The translations under genes were made by a program, and so were the position numbers. DNA of 64,000 bases from Pseudomonas sp. B21-015 (GTDB taxonomy: Bacteria > Pseudomonadota > Gammaproteobacteria > Pseudomonadales > Pseudomonadaceae). The notes under the pieces are model-generated. The model searched no databases. It was not told the origin of the DNA and saw nothing but the letters and a program-made list of their open reading frames with translations. Below, one piece after another: positions 35,999 to 45,175 of the stretch. Every line of letters begins with the position of its first letter. Position 1 is the stretch's first letter. The stretch is from the NCBI RefSeq assembly GCF_024749285.1, contig NZ_CP087196.1, positions 4,650,001 to 4,714,000 on the forward strand, given 5' to 3'.

Positions 35999-36324
35999 AC
36001 GATTCCACCGCACCACGCCAGGCCATCGCCCTCAAATACGACGGCACCCACGCCCCGACCCTCACGGCCAAAGGTGATGAAGAACTGGCCGAAGAAATTC
36101 TGCGGATCGCCCGGGATTATGAGGTGCCGATCTATGAAAACGCCGAGCTGGTGAAACTGCTGGCGCGGATGGAACTGGGGGACAGCATTCCGGAGGAGTT
36201 GTATCGCACGATTGCCGAGATTATTGCGTTTGCGTGGAATTTGAAGGGCAAGTTTCCGGCGGGGCATGATCCGCATGTACCAATGGTCGAGAAGGATGTC
36301 ACCGATCGCGGGGACGATTACTGA
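35995..36324 (+). CDS. Stand-alone FlhB C-terminal domain protein (FlhX/YlqH-like)
   Basis: A 109-residue protein aligning with the cytoplasmic export-switch domain of FlhB (here encoded at 51099). AIALKYDGTHAPTLTAKGDEELAEEI matches AVALKYDPEKGGAPMLIAKGSDFLALKI of FlhB; VPIYENAELVKLLARMELGDSIPEELYRTIAEIIAFAW matches the next helices. It begins just after the position of the NPTH cleavage site and so corresponds to the cleaved FlhB C-fragment. No membrane helices are present. Similar small proteins exist in other flagellates (B. subtilis YlqH), where they can replace the FlhB fragment. Confidence 0.85.
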   Translation: MNDSTAPRQAIALKYDGTHAPTLTAKGDEELAEEILRIARDYEVPIYENAELVKLLARMELGDSIPEELYRTIAEIIAFAWNLKGKFPAGHDPHVPMVEKDVTDRGDDY

Positions 36325-36340
36325 CAGGGCGTTTTAAAAG

Positions 36341-36418
36341 CAAAAGATCGCAGCCTTCGGCAGCTCCTACAGGAATACGTAAACCCATGTAGGAGCTGCC
36401 GAAGGCTGCGATCTTTTG
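36341..36418. repeat. Inverted repeat, GCTGCCGAAGGCTGCGATC type
   Basis: CAAAAGATCGCAGCCTTCGG at the left and CCGAAGGCTGCGATCTTTTG at the right, with a short centre. It lies between the stops of two convergent genes and could act as a bidirectional terminator. Confidence 0.85.
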
Positions 36419-36432
36419 ATCTTTTGCTCTTC

Positions 36433-36825
36433 TCAGTTTCTGTGCAACTTACTCATCAACTCCGCCTCAGCCTGGGTCAACCCGCAAGACTGAGTCAGTT
36501 CATCGACGCTGGCCCCCATCCCCACCAGGCGCGCGGCCTGGGCGAAGGAAAGGCTCGACGGATCACGCTGTTCCAGCTGAGCCAGTTTGTCCGGCAACGG
36601 GCCGACGACCGCGCGCAGTTCGTGCAGGTCTTCACCCATGCGCACGTTGCCGTTCTGGTAGTCGTCGACGCGCTTGGCCAAGTCCTTGATGCGCTGATCG
36701 CGCAGCGCATCGCCCTGGGCCTGCTGCGCGGCGATCTGCCTTTGAGCGCGGATGTACGCCAGGAACATCGCCAGCGTGCCTGCCCACAAGAGGAACAGGA
36801 CAATCACAGCCACCTCAAGAATCAA
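36433..36825 (-). CDS. DUF2802 membrane protein at the end of the chemotaxis operon
   Basis: A 130-residue protein with one N-terminal membrane helix (residues 4-25), a coiled-coil stretch (AQRQIAAQQAQGDALRDQRIKDLAKRV), and a C-terminal segment FAQAARLVGMGASVDELTQSCGLTQAEAELMSKLH. The last part looks like a helix-turn-helix-type fold. It belongs to the DUF2802 family, found after cheW in polar flagellates. The gene follows cheW directly. Its function is unknown; a role near the polar chemosensory array is inferred from position. Confidence 0.82.
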   Translation of the reverse strand: MILEVAVIVLFLLWAGTLAMFLAYIRAQRQIAAQQAQGDALRDQRIKDLAKRVDDYQNGNVRMGEDLHELRAVVGPLPDKLAQLEQRDPSSLSFAQAARLVGMGASVDELTQSCGLTQAEAELMSKLHRN

Positions 36826-37311
36826 TCAGATACTCTCCAGTTCCGACCATTCTTCTTCGCTCATCATCTTGTCCAGCTCGACCAGGATCAGCAATTCGTT
36901 GTTCTTGTTGCACACGCCTTGAATGAACTTGGCGGACTCTTCGTTACCGACGTTCGGCGCGGTCTCGATTTCCGACTGACGCAGGTAAACCACTTCGGCC
37001 ACGCTGTCGACCATGATCCCGACCACTTGCTTGTCGGCTTCAATGATGACGATACGGGTGTTGTCGCTGACGTCGACCGTGCCCAGGCCGAAACGCTGGC
37101 GGGTGTCGATCACGGTGACCACGTTGCCGCGCAGGTTGATGATGCCCAGCACGTAGCTCGGGGCACCCGGCACCGGAGCGATTTCGGTGTAGCGCAGGAC
37201 TTCCTGAACGCGCATCACGTTGATGCCGTAGGTTTCATTGTCCAGTTTGAAGGTCACCCATTGCAGGATCGGATCTTCAGAACCTTTTGCATTCGTCGCT
37301 TGACTGCTCAT
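36826..37311 (-). CDS. cheW: Chemotaxis coupling protein CheW
   Basis: Couples chemoreceptors to CheA. The 161-residue product contains the SH3-like CheW fold: LQWVTFKLDNETYGINVMRVQEVLRY, GVINLRGNVV-type strand (here GIINLRGNVVTVIDTRQRFGL), and IVVDSVAEV-like segment (GIMVDSVAEVVYLRQ). The ATG at 37311 was chosen as the family start (MSSQATNAKG). It lies downstream of parP and before the DUF2802 gene. Confidence 0.95.
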   Translation of the reverse strand: MSSQATNAKGSEDPILQWVTFKLDNETYGINVMRVQEVLRYTEIAPVPGAPSYVLGIINLRGNVVTVIDTRQRFGLGTVDVSDNTRIVIIEADKQVVGIMVDSVAEVVYLRQSEIETAPNVGNEESAKFIQGVCNKNNELLILVELDKMMSEEEWSELESI

Positions 37312-37399
37312 ACCTGACCCCTCGAAAAACCGCTCTTGGCGGTGTGTGTTCTGTGTGGCGGCATTCAACAATGCCGTCGCCTGCTTGTTATGTCGGCTG

Positions 37400-38266
37400 T
37401 TACGTCGATTTGTGTAGCGGCTTACTGCCGCCCATGTGCTTCGCCCCGCCGCTGGCGATCAATTCGGCCAGTGCGGCGACATCGAGCAAAGCGCACATGT
37501 GTTCAATCACCGTGCCGGCGAGCCATGGCCGCTGACCCCGATGACTTCTCCATTTGATTTCGTTCGGGTCCAGGCGCAACGAGCGGCTGACCTGATGCAC
37601 CGCCAGCCCCCATTCGTAGCCCTGAACCGAAATAACGTATTGCAGGCCCTGGCGAAAATCATCACGGTAGCGGTCCGGCATGACCCAGCGCGCGGTGTCC
37701 AGGACTTTCAGGTTGCCGGCCTGGCTCGGCAGGATCCCGAGGAACCATTCCGGCTGACCGAACAGCGGCGTCAGCTCGTGCCCGGCCAGGGAATAAATCG
37801 AGCCCAGGCACACCAGCGGCACCGCCAGGGTCAACCCGGCGACGTCGAACAACAGGCATTCGAACGGCTCGGCAGCCCAGGCCGGACGGCCATCGGTTTC
37901 CACCGGAGGCGGCGTGTTGCTCGGCGGCAGATGAACTTCCACCACCGGCGGCACCAACGCTTGCAGCAACGGTGCAATCGTCGACACGGGCGCCAGAATC
38001 GGTGTCGGCGCTTCGATCACGGCCACTGGTGCTTTCACCGCTGGCGCGACGATTGGCGCTGCCACCACGGCGGGTTTCTGCGCATCGCGAGCCTGCTCTT
38101 CGAGCACCGCCGCCTGGAACTCGTTCAGAGAGGCTTGCGGCTCGACAACCTCGGGCAATACCTCGATTTCTGGCAACAACTCTTCGGTCGCTTCCTGCAG
38201 CAAGCCGTCCAGATAGGACTGGAGGGCCAGTTGCGGGCGCGAGGTGATCTGCACCGGCCGATTCAC
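37400..38266 (-). CDS. parP: CheW-domain polar-localisation protein ParP
   Basis: A 288-residue protein with a CheW-like domain at residues about 130-275 (CLLFDVAGLTLAVPLVCLGSIYSL, GLAVHQVSRSLRLD, GTVIEHMCALLDV). A long proline/valine/alanine-rich N-terminus precedes it. In Vibrio and Pseudomonas the equivalent ParP links CheA and the receptor array to the polar ATPase ParC. It starts with GTG at 38266 after GGAAG. A palindromic repeat at 38279-38367 separates it from parC, directly upstream of the ribosome binding site. Confidence 0.85.
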   Translation of the reverse strand: MNRPVQITSRPQLALQSYLDGLLQEATEELLPEIEVLPEVVEPQASLNEFQAAVLEEQARDAQKPAVVAAPIVAPAVKAPVAVIEAPTPILAPVSTIAPLLQALVPPVVEVHLPPSNTPPPVETDGRPAWAAEPFECLLFDVAGLTLAVPLVCLGSIYSLAGHELTPLFGQPEWFLGILPSQAGNLKVLDTARWVMPDRYRDDFRQGLQYVISVQGYEWGLAVHQVSRSLRLDPNEIKWRSHRGQRPWLAGTVIEHMCALLDVAALAELIASGGAKHMGGSKPLHKST

Positions 38267-38278
38267 TGGAACACTTCC

Positions 38279-38367
38279 GTAGGAGCTGCCGAAGGCTGCG
38301 ATCTTTTAACGGTTTCGAAGACGCCACAAAGCCAGATCAAAAGATCGCAGCCTGCGGCAGCTCCTAC
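38279..38367. repeat. Inverted repeat between parC and parP
   Basis: GTAGGAGCTGCCGAAGGCTG at the left and its near complement at the right, ending GCTCCTAC. One arm carries GAAGG and the other GCAGG, the two variants seen across the window. It sits inside an operon, 13 bases upstream of the parP start. Confidence 0.85.
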
Positions 38368-38386
38368 AGGGATAATTGGGTTCATC

Positions 38387-39175
38387 TCAAGCCACCTGCG
38401 GAACAAGTTGCTGCGCCAGCAGATGCTTGAGCAGTGCACGGTACGCGAGGACACCACGGCTCTTGCCGTCGAATTGCGAAGGCGTCAGCCCCGCCCGGCT
38501 CGCGTCACGCAAGCGGGTATCGATCGGAATGTAGCCTTGCCAGATTTCTTCCGGGTACTTGTCGCGCAGCACACGAAGGGTACCGAGAGAAGCCTGGGTG
38601 CGGCGGTCAAACAGGGTCGGCACGATGTTGAACGGCAGCGCCAGTTTGCGCGAGCGGTTGATCATCGCCAACGTGTTGACCATGCGTTCCAGACCTTTGA
38701 CCGCCAAGTGTTCGGTCTGCACCGGGATCACCAACTGCTGGCTCGCCGCCAAGGCATTGACCATCAGCACGCCGAGCAACGGCGGGCTGTCGATCACGGC
38801 GTAATCGAAGTCCTGCCAGAGTTGCGCCAGGCTCTTGGCGATCACCAGGCCCAAACCACTCTGGCCCGGCGACTGGCGCTCAAGGGTTGCCAGCGCCGTG
38901 CTCGACGGCAACAGGGAAATGCGCTCGTCACTGGTGGGCATCAGCAACTGACCGGGCAAGCCTTGCGGCACGCTGCCCTTGTGCAGAAACAGGTCGTAGC
39001 TGCTGTGTTCCAGGCTGTCGGGGTCGTAACCGAAGTAGCTGGTCATGGAGCCGTGGGGATCGAGATCGACCATGACCACACGCTTGCCCGCCTCAGCCAG
39101 CAAACCGGCTAAAGCGATGGAGGAAGTGGTTTTACCGACACCACCCTTTTGATTGGCGACTGCCCAGACTCTCAT
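38387..39175 (-). CDS. parC: ParA-family ATPase ParC (polar chemotaxis localisation)
   Basis: A 262-residue MinD/ParA ATPase. The deviant Walker A is NQKGGVGKTT (residues 8-17), followed by VVMVDLDPHGSMTSYFGY and the Walker B region YAVIDSPPLLGVL. In polar flagellates this ParA-like protein places chemosensory clusters at the cell pole and shares them between daughters. It is encoded between motD and parP as expected. No parB or plasmid partition context exists, so a chromosomal chemotaxis role is favoured. Confidence 0.9.
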   Translation of the reverse strand: MRVWAVANQKGGVGKTTSSIALAGLLAEAGKRVVMVDLDPHGSMTSYFGYDPDSLEHSSYDLFLHKGSVPQGLPGQLLMPTSDERISLLPSSTALATLERQSPGQSGLGLVIAKSLAQLWQDFDYAVIDSPPLLGVLMVNALAASQQLVIPVQTEHLAVKGLERMVNTLAMINRSRKLALPFNIVPTLFDRRTQASLGTLRVLRDKYPEEIWQGYIPIDTRLRDASRAGLTPSQFDGKSRGVLAYRALLKHLLAQQLVPQVA

Positions 39176-39218
39176 TCGGATTGTTCCTCCCGGTCGAAAT
39201 GGTCGACCGAGAAATAGC

Positions 39219-40112
39219 TCAACGTATTAATGCGGGTGACGGAGAATTGACGGCACTCTCTCGTCCCGGCGACTTGACCGGGGTCGGTGCAGTTTGTGTG
39301 CCAGCACGCTTCAACGCGGCATCCGGTTTCGCATTGGCGGTTCCGGTGCCGGTGAGGCTGCGGCGTACATCGAGGTTTCGTGACACCACCAGCACCACCC
39401 GACGGTTGCGCGCCCGACCCTCGGCAGTGGCGTTACTGGCCACTGGCTGGAATTCGCCATAACCCACCGACGCCAAGCGGCCAGGGTTCACGCCCTGCAT
39501 CGCCAGCATGCGCACGATGCTCGCCGAACGGGCCGAGGACAGCTCCCAGTTGGTCGGGTATTGAGCGGTGCGGATCGGCTGATCGTCGGTGAAGCCTTCG
39601 ACGTGGATCGGGTTGTCGAACGGCCGGAGGATCGCGGCGACCTTGTCGATGATGTTGAACGCGATGTCGCTGGGCATGGCGTCGCCGCTGCCGAACAACA
39701 GGCTGGAATTGAGCTCGATCTCGACCCACAACTCGTTGCCGCGCACGGTCATCTGGTTGGAGCTGATCAAATCACCGAACGCCGCGCTGATGTCATCGGC
39801 AATGCTTTTGAGCGGATCGTTGGCGGCCTGGGCAATGCCGGCGTCGATCTGTTCGCTGTCCTTGACCAGCGGCTTGGCCGGGGTCACGGTCTGCGGTCGC
39901 TCTTCGCCGATGGGAATCGGCTTGAGGGCGCGGTCGGAGTCGGTAAACACCCCGATCAACGCCTCGGAAATGACCTTGTACTTGCCTTCGTTGATCGACG
40001 AGATCGAGTACATCACCACGAAGAAAGCGAACAGCAACGTAATGAAGTCGGCGTAGGAAACGAGCCAGCGTTCGTGGTTTACGTGTTCTTCAGGTTGCCG
40101 ACGACGAGCCAT
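39219..40112 (-). CDS. motD: Flagellar motor protein MotD
   Basis: The peptidoglycan-binding stator subunit paired with MotC. The 297-residue product has an N-terminal plug and single helix (SYADFITLLFAFFVVMYSISSI, about residues 19-40). An OmpA-like domain follows (PIHVEGFTDDQPI, LSSARSASIVRMLAMQGVNPGRLASVGYGEFQPV). A proline/threonine-rich C-terminal tail follows, about 50 residues. The key aspartate of the stator is in the first helix (YADFITL). Confidence 0.94.
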   Translation of the reverse strand: MARRRQPEEHVNHERWLVSYADFITLLFAFFVVMYSISSINEGKYKVISEALIGVFTDSDRALKPIPIGEERPQTVTPAKPLVKDSEQIDAGIAQAANDPLKSIADDISAAFGDLISSNQMTVRGNELWVEIELNSSLLFGSGDAMPSDIAFNIIDKVAAILRPFDNPIHVEGFTDDQPIRTAQYPTNWELSSARSASIVRMLAMQGVNPGRLASVGYGEFQPVASNATAEGRARNRRVVLVVSRNLDVRRSLTGTGTANAKPDAALKRAGTQTAPTPVKSPGRESAVNSPSPALIR

Positions 40113-40127
40113 AATCCATTTCCCCCA

Positions 40128-40868
40128 TCAATCCATGAAGCCCTGAAGCTTCAACTCGATAGAGCGAGGGTTTTCACCTTCGGCGATCGACAGAATCCCC
40201 TCCAGCAACATCTCGCGATAACGCGACTGCCGTAACGCGATGGATTTGAGCTTGGCGGCAATCGGCAGCAGCATCAGGTTGGCACTGGCCACGCCGTAGA
40301 TGGTGGCGACGAAGGCGACGGCAATGCCGCTGCCCAGTTGCGACGGATCGCCCAGGTTGCCCATGACATGGATCAGGCCCATCACCGCACCGATGATGCC
40401 AATGGTCGGCGCATAGCCGCCCATGCTTTCAAAGACTTTGGCGGCCTCGATGTCACGGCTTTCCTGGGTGTAGAAATCCACTTCCAGAATGCTGCGAATC
40501 GCTTCCGGCTCGGCGCCGTCCACCAGCAGTTGCAGACCTTTTCGCGAGTAGCTGTCGGGTTCGGCGTCGGCCACCCCTTCCAGACCGAGCAAACCTTCCT
40601 TGCGGGCGGTCAGGCTCCAGTTCACGACGCGATCGATGCCGCCGGCCAGGTCCACGCGCGGTGGAAACAGAATCCAGGCGAGAATCTGCATGGCGCGCTT
40701 GAAGGCGCTCATCGGCGATTGCAGCAGCGCCGCACCGATGGTCCCACCGAGTACGATCAACGCCGCCGGGCCGTTGGCCAGCGCGCCGAGGTGACCGCCT
40801 TCAAGGTAGTTGCCGCCAATGATGGCGACGAACGCCATGATGATCCCGATCAGGCTGAGCACATCCAT
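40128..40868 (-). CDS. motC: Flagellar motor protein MotC
   Basis: The proton-channel stator subunit, a MotA homologue of 246 residues with four hydrophobic helices. Motifs include the IGTIGAALLQSPMSAF-like segment (GGTIGAALLQSP) and GYAPTIGIIGAVMGLIHVMGNL in the third helix. The charged cytoplasmic loop (RKEGLLGLEGVADAEPDSYSRKG) should contact FliG. In Pseudomonas MotCD supports swarming and high-load rotation alongside a separate MotAB, which is not in this window. Its start overlaps cheB by one base. Confidence 0.95.
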   Translation of the reverse strand: MDVLSLIGIIMAFVAIIGGNYLEGGHLGALANGPAALIVLGGTIGAALLQSPMSAFKRAMQILAWILFPPRVDLAGGIDRVVNWSLTARKEGLLGLEGVADAEPDSYSRKGLQLLVDGAEPEAIRSILEVDFYTQESRDIEAAKVFESMGGYAPTIGIIGAVMGLIHVMGNLGDPSQLGSGIAVAFVATIYGVASANLMLLPIAAKLKSIALRQSRYREMLLEGILSIAEGENPRSIELKLQGFMD

Positions 40869-42004
40869 CAGATGCAGGCCTCAACCAGGTGCCGGCCGAT
40901 ATCATCCAGGCTGTACACCGCGTCCGCGAGCTCGGCTTTGACGATGGCCATCGGCATGCCGTAGATCACGCAGCTGGCTTCATCCTGAGCCCAGATCGCA
41001 CTGCCGCCCTGCTTGAGCAGACGCGCGCCTTCACGACCGTCGGCGCCCATGCCGGTCAGTACCACCGCCAGAACTTTGTCACCGTAGGACTTGGCCGCGG
41101 AGCCGAAAGTGATGTCCACGCACGGTTTGTAGTTCAGACGCTCGTCGCCCGGCAGGATTTTCACCGCGCCACGGCCGTCGATCATCATCTGCTTGCCACC
41201 CGGTGCCAGCAGCGCCAGGCCCGGACGCAGGATGTCGCCATCCTCGGCTTCCTTGACGCTGATGCGGCACAGCTTGTCCAGACGCTCGGCGAAGGCCTTG
41301 GTGAAGGCTGCCGGCATGTGCTGGATCAACACGATCGGTGCCGGGAAATTGGCCGGTAACTGCGTCAGCACCCGTTGCAGCGCAACCGGGCCACCGGTGG
41401 AGGTGCCGATGGCGACCAGTTTGTAGGCTTTGCGTTTCGGCGCTGGCGACGATGGCGTCGCGGCATGGCTGCGAGCCGGAATCGGTGCCGGTGCCGGTGC
41501 CGGACGCGCAGGCGCGCTGCTGCCGTAACTGCCGACGCTCGAAGGCGCAGGTGTCGGGGCTGGCGCGGCTACTGGAGCCGGAGGGGTGTAGGCACTGACA
41601 CGACGGTTACTGCGCGAGATGCTGAGAATCTTCTCGCACAGCAGTTGCTTGACCTTCTCCGGGTTACGGGAGATGTCTTCGAAATTCTTCGGCAGGAAGT
41701 CCACCGCGCCGGCGTCCAGCGCATCGAGGGTTACCCGGGCGCCTTCGTGGGTCAGCGAGGAGAACATCAACACCGGGGTCGGGCAGCGCTGCATGATGTG
41801 CCGCACCGCCGTGATGCCATCCATCATCGGCATCTCGTAGTCCATGGTGATCACGTCGGGCTTGAGGGCCAGTGCCTGATCGATTGCCTCTTTTCCGTTG
41901 GTCGCCGTACCGACGACCTGGATATTCGAATCCGCTGCAAGAATTTCCGAGACGCGGCGGCGGAAAAACCCCGAATCGTCCACCACCAGGACCTTGACTA
42001 CCAT
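40868..42004 (-). CDS. cheB: Protein-glutamate methylesterase CheB
   Basis: Removes methyl groups from chemoreceptors for adaptation. The 378-residue product has an N-terminal receiver ([12 protein letters not shown], phosphoacceptor Asp55 in [13 protein letters not shown]), a long Pro/Ala-rich linker and a C-terminal methylesterase. The esterase site is seen in [16 protein letters not shown] (Ser), LIQHMP (His) and [11 protein letters not shown] (Asp). The ATG at 42004 ([10 protein letters not shown]) was chosen; the longer frame is non-homologous. No cheR is present here. Confidence 0.95.
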   Translation of the reverse strand: MVVKVLVVDDSGFFRRRVSEILAADSNIQVVGTATNGKEAIDQALALKPDVITMDYEMPMMDGITAVRHIMQRCPTPVLMFSSLTHEGARVTLDALDAGAVDFLPKNFEDISRNPEKVKQLLCEKILSISRSNRRVSAYTPPAPVAAPAPTPAPSSVGSYGSSAPARPAPAPAPIPARSHAATPSSPAPKRKAYKLVAIGTSTGGPVALQRVLTQLPANFPAPIVLIQHMPAAFTKAFAERLDKLCRISVKEAEDGDILRPGLALLAPGGKQMMIDGRGAVKILPGDERLNYKPCVDITFGSAAKSYGDKVLAVVLTGMGADGREGARLLKQGGSAIWAQDEASCVIYGMPMAIVKAELADAVYSLDDIGRHLVEACI

Positions 42005-42053
42005 AAACACTCCATTAGACGGGGCGAGGCTCAGTCGCCCCGCTCCCCCAGAA

Positions 42054-44309
42054 TCAAATACGCCGTGCGGCGTAACGCTTGAGCATGCTCGGAACATCGA
42101 GAATCAGCGCAATACGGCCGTCACCGGTGATGGTGGCGCCCGACATGCCCGGGGTTCCCTGGAGCATTTTGCCCAATGGCTTGATGACCACTTCTTCCTG
42201 ACCCACCAGTTGATCGACGACGAAGCCGATCCGCTGAGTGCCCACCGAAAGGATCACCACATGGCCTTCGCGCTGCTCTTCGTGAGCGGCGGAGCTGACC
42301 AGCCAGCGCTTGAGGTAGAACAGTGGCAGCGCCTTGTCCCGCACGATCACCACTTCCTGGCCGTCCACCACGTTGGTGCGCGACAGGTCGAGGTGGAAAA
42401 TCTCGTTGACGTTCACCAGCGGGAACGCGAACGCCTGGTTGCCGAGCATGACCATCAGCGTCGGCATGATCGCCAGGGTCAACGGGACCTTGATGACGAT
42501 CTTCGAGCCCTTGCCCTTGGTCGAGTAGATATTGATGGTGCCGTTGAGCTGGGCGATCTTGGTTTTCACCACGTCCATGCCCACGCCGCGCCCGGACACG
42601 TCGGAAATCTCGGTCTTGGTCGAGAAACCCGGCGCGAAGATCAGGTTGAAGCAATCGGACTCGCTGAGACGGTCCGCTGCATCCTTGTCCATCAGGCCTT
42701 TCTTCACGGCGATACCGCGCAGAACATCGGCATCCATGCCCTTGCCATCATCGGAGATGGACAGCAGGATGTGGTCGCCTTCCTGTTCAGCGGACAGGAT
42801 CACCTTGCCGCTGCGGGGTTTGCCCATCGCTTCGCGATCAGTCGGCTCTTCGATACCGTGGTCGACCGAGTTGCGCACCAAGTGGACCAGCGGGTCGGCC
42901 AGGGCCTCGACGAGGTTTTTGTCGAGGTCGGTTTCTTCGCCGACGAGTTCCAGGTTGATCTCTTTCTTGAGCTGGCGCGCCAGGTCGCGAACCAGGCGCG
43001 GGAAGCGCCCGAAGACTTTCTTGATCGGCTGCATCCGGGTCTTCATGACCGCGGTTTGCAGGTCGGCCGTGACCACGTCGAGGTTCGACACGGCCTTGGA
43101 CATGGCTTCGTCGCCGCTGTTGAGGCCCAGACGGACCAGACGGTTACGCACCAGTACCAACTCGCCGACCATGTTCATGATCTCGTCGAGACGCGCGGTA
43201 TCGACCCGCACGGTGGTCTCGGCTTCGCTGGCCGGTTTTTCCGGTGGCGGCGCGGCCGGGGCACGAGCAGCAGCCGGTGCCGCGGCAGCAGCAGGCTTTG
43301 GCGCTTCGGCTTTTGGCTCGGGCGCTTTGGCGACAGGTGCAGGCGCAGCAGCCTTGGCCACGGGTGCAGCGACCGAGGCAGTCGCCCCGACAGCGGCGCC
43401 CACTTCAGTGAACTTGCCTTTGCCGTGCAATTCGTCGAGCAGCGATTCGAATTCGTGATCGGAGATCAGATCGCCGCCGGCCGCTTTAGCGGTTGGCGCA
43501 GCCGGGGTCGGGACCGAAGCGATCGCCGATTCCAGCGCATCGACCGCAAAGGTGCCTTTGCCGTGCAACTGGTCGAGCAGTGCTTCGAACTCGTCATCGG
43601 TGATGTCGGAGCTATCGCCTGCCGCTTTCGGGGCTGCCGGTGCGGCGGGCGCCGCGGCCACTGCATCGGCGGCGAACTGGCCTTTGCCGTGCAGTTGATC
43701 GAGCAACGACTCGAATTCGGCATCGGTGATTTCGTCACTGGCCGCCGCATCGCTGGTCGGCGCCGGTACTGGAACAGCGGCGGGTGCCTCGGCCTGAGCC
43801 TTGACGGCATTCAGCGAGTCCAGCAACTGTTCGAATTCGTTATCGGTGATGTCACCGGATTCACTTTCGGCGGCAGGCTCTTGCACCGCCTCAGCGACAG
43901 GTGCCACTTCATCACCGGTTTGCGGCTCGGCCAGACGGGCCAGAGCGGCCAGCAATTCAGGCGTGGCAGCCGTGATCGGGCTGCGTTCGCGGACTTCGCT
44001 GAACATGCTGTTCACCGCGTCCAGCGCTTCGAGAACCACGTCCATCAATTCCGAGTCGACGCGACGCTCACCCTTGCGCAGGATGTCGAACACGTTCTCG
44101 GCGATGTGACAGCACTCCACCAGCTCGTTGAGCTGGAGGAAGCCGGCGCCCCCTTTTACAGTGTGAAAACCGCGAAAAATTGCATTGAGCAAGTCCGCAT
44201 CATCCGGCCGGCTTTCAAGCTCGACCAGCTGTTCGGACAGTTGCTCTAGAATCTCGCCGGCCTCAACCAGGAAATCCTGAAGGATCTCTTCATCGGCGCC
44301 GAAGCTCAT
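42054..44309 (-). CDS. cheA: Chemotaxis histidine kinase CheA with repeated linker motifs
   Basis: The central kinase that phosphorylates CheY and CheB. The 751-residue product starts with an HPt domain (His49 in [13 protein letters not shown]), then a 230-residue Ala/Pro-rich linker, the dimer domain from about residue 366 ([18 protein letters not shown]), an ATPase ([34 protein letters not shown]) and a C-terminal CheW-like domain. The linker holds four copies of a DxEFExLLDxLHGKG motif, at about residues 154-167, 194-210, 236-252 and 282-298. Such motifs occur in the localisation region of polar CheA proteins. Phosphorylation residues are all intact. Confidence 0.97.
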   Translation of the reverse strand: MSFGADEEILQDFLVEAGEILEQLSEQLVELESRPDDADLLNAIFRGFHTVKGGAGFLQLNELVECCHIAENVFDILRKGERRVDSELMDVVLEALDAVNSMFSEVRERSPITAATPELLAALARLAEPQTGDEVAPVAEAVQEPAAESESGDITDNEFEQLLDSLNAVKAQAEAPAAVPVPAPTSDAAASDEITDAEFESLLDQLHGKGQFAADAVAAAPAAPAAPKAAGDSSDITDDEFEALLDQLHGKGTFAVDALESAIASVPTPAAPTAKAAGGDLISDHEFESLLDELHGKGKFTEVGAAVGATASVAAPVAKAAAPAPVAKAPEPKAEAPKPAAAAAPAAARAPAAPPPEKPASEAETTVRVDTARLDEIMNMVGELVLVRNRLVRLGLNSGDEAMSKAVSNLDVVTADLQTAVMKTRMQPIKKVFGRFPRLVRDLARQLKKEINLELVGEETDLDKNLVEALADPLVHLVRNSVDHGIEEPTDREAMGKPRSGKVILSAEQEGDHILLSISDDGKGMDADVLRGIAVKKGLMDKDAADRLSESDCFNLIFAPGFSTKTEISDVSGRGVGMDVVKTKIAQLNGTINIYSTKGKGSKIVIKVPLTLAIMPTLMVMLGNQAFAFPLVNVNEIFHLDLSRTNVVDGQEVVIVRDKALPLFYLKRWLVSSAAHEEQREGHVVILSVGTQRIGFVVDQLVGQEEVVIKPLGKMLQGTPGMSGATITGDGRIALILDVPSMLKRYAARRI

Positions 44310-44330
44310 TAAGGGGGTGCTCCTAACAGG

Positions 44331-44376
44331 TCTAAAAACCTAAAAAACCTAAAATTCTAAAATTCTAAAATCCCAG
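44331..44376. repeat. Short AT-rich tandem repeat at the cheZ stop codon
   Basis: In the cheA-cheZ gap and across the cheZ stop, an eight-base unit (AAAATTCT) recurs, preceded by two ACCTAAAA units. On the coding strand this produces several TAG triplets in a row after the terminal phenylalanine of CheZ. Confidence 0.6.
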
Positions 44377-45153
44377 GCTGGATAGCAAATCGTCCACATC
44401 GTCCTGACCGGACACAACGTCTTCTCTTTTATCGGCATGAATCTGCGGACCTTCACCCTGAGAGAGATGTTTTTGCGGATCTTTTTCAGCCAGCATCGCT
44501 TCACGGTCATGTTCGATACCCGCAAAGCGGTCGACGTGACTGGCCATGAGCACGAGCTTGAGCAGGTTGCTTTCAACTTCGGTGACCAATTGGGTCACGC
44601 GTTTGATCACCTGACCGGTGAGGTCCTGGTAATCCTGAGCCAGCAGAATGTCGTTGAGGTTGCTCGACACAACGCGATTGTCTTCGCTGCTGCGTGTCAG
44701 GAAACCGTCGACCCGCCGGGCCAGTTCGCGGAACTCTTCAGCCCCGACCTCGCGACGCATGAACCGTCCCCAATCCGTGCTCAGTGCCTGAGCTTCGTCG
44801 CTCAGGCTGTTGATCAGCGGCGTGGCGTTTTCCACCAGGTCCATGGTGCGGTTGGCCGCGGCCTCGGTCAGCTTGACCACATAACCCAGACGCTCGGTGG
44901 CATCCGTGATCTGAGACACTTCCTCGGCTTGCGGCATGTGCGGGTCAATCTGGAAATTGACGATCGCGCTATGCAGCTCGCGGGTGAGCTTGCCCACTTC
45001 CTGATACAGGCCACGGTCACGGGTCTGGTTGAGCTCATGGATCAGTTGAACAGCGTCGCCGAACTTGCCTTTTTCAAGGCTTTCGACCAGTTCGACCGCG
45101 TGTTTTTTCAGGGTCGACTCAAAATCGCCCTGTGAAGATTCGATATGCTCCAT
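44365..45153 (-). CDS. cheZ: CheY-P phosphatase CheZ
   Basis: Dephosphorylates CheY-P at the polar cluster. The 262-residue product is helical throughout. The catalytic segment LLAQDYQDLTGQVIKRV holds the essential Asp-Gln pair, with the final glutamine positioned to activate water. The extreme C-terminus DVDDLLSSLGF is the CheY-binding helix. The stop codon lies in a short AT-rich tandem repeat, but the frame is intact. Confidence 0.95.
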   Translation of the reverse strand: MEHIESSQGDFESTLKKHAVELVESLEKGKFGDAVQLIHELNQTRDRGLYQEVGKLTRELHSAIVNFQIDPHMPQAEEVSQITDATERLGYVVKLTEAAANRTMDLVENATPLINSLSDEAQALSTDWGRFMRREVGAEEFRELARRVDGFLTRSSEDNRVVSSNLNDILLAQDYQDLTGQVIKRVTQLVTEVESNLLKLVLMASHVDRFAGIEHDREAMLAEKDPQKHLSQGEGPQIHADKREDVVSGQDDVDDLLSSLGF

Positions 45154-45175
45154 AGCTCCCCCGTGGCGCAGTTTC

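Noticed and set aside
38387..39175. ParA-like gene as a sign of an integrated plasmid or partition locus
   Set aside because: It lies between motD and a CheW-domain gene with no parB or parS, the standard place of the polar chemotaxis ATPase ParC.
41898..44249. 783-codon open frame opposite cheA and the cheB start
   Set aside because: Antisense shadow of cheA; its apparent Gly/Arg/Ser-rich region mirrors the Ala/Pro linker of CheA.
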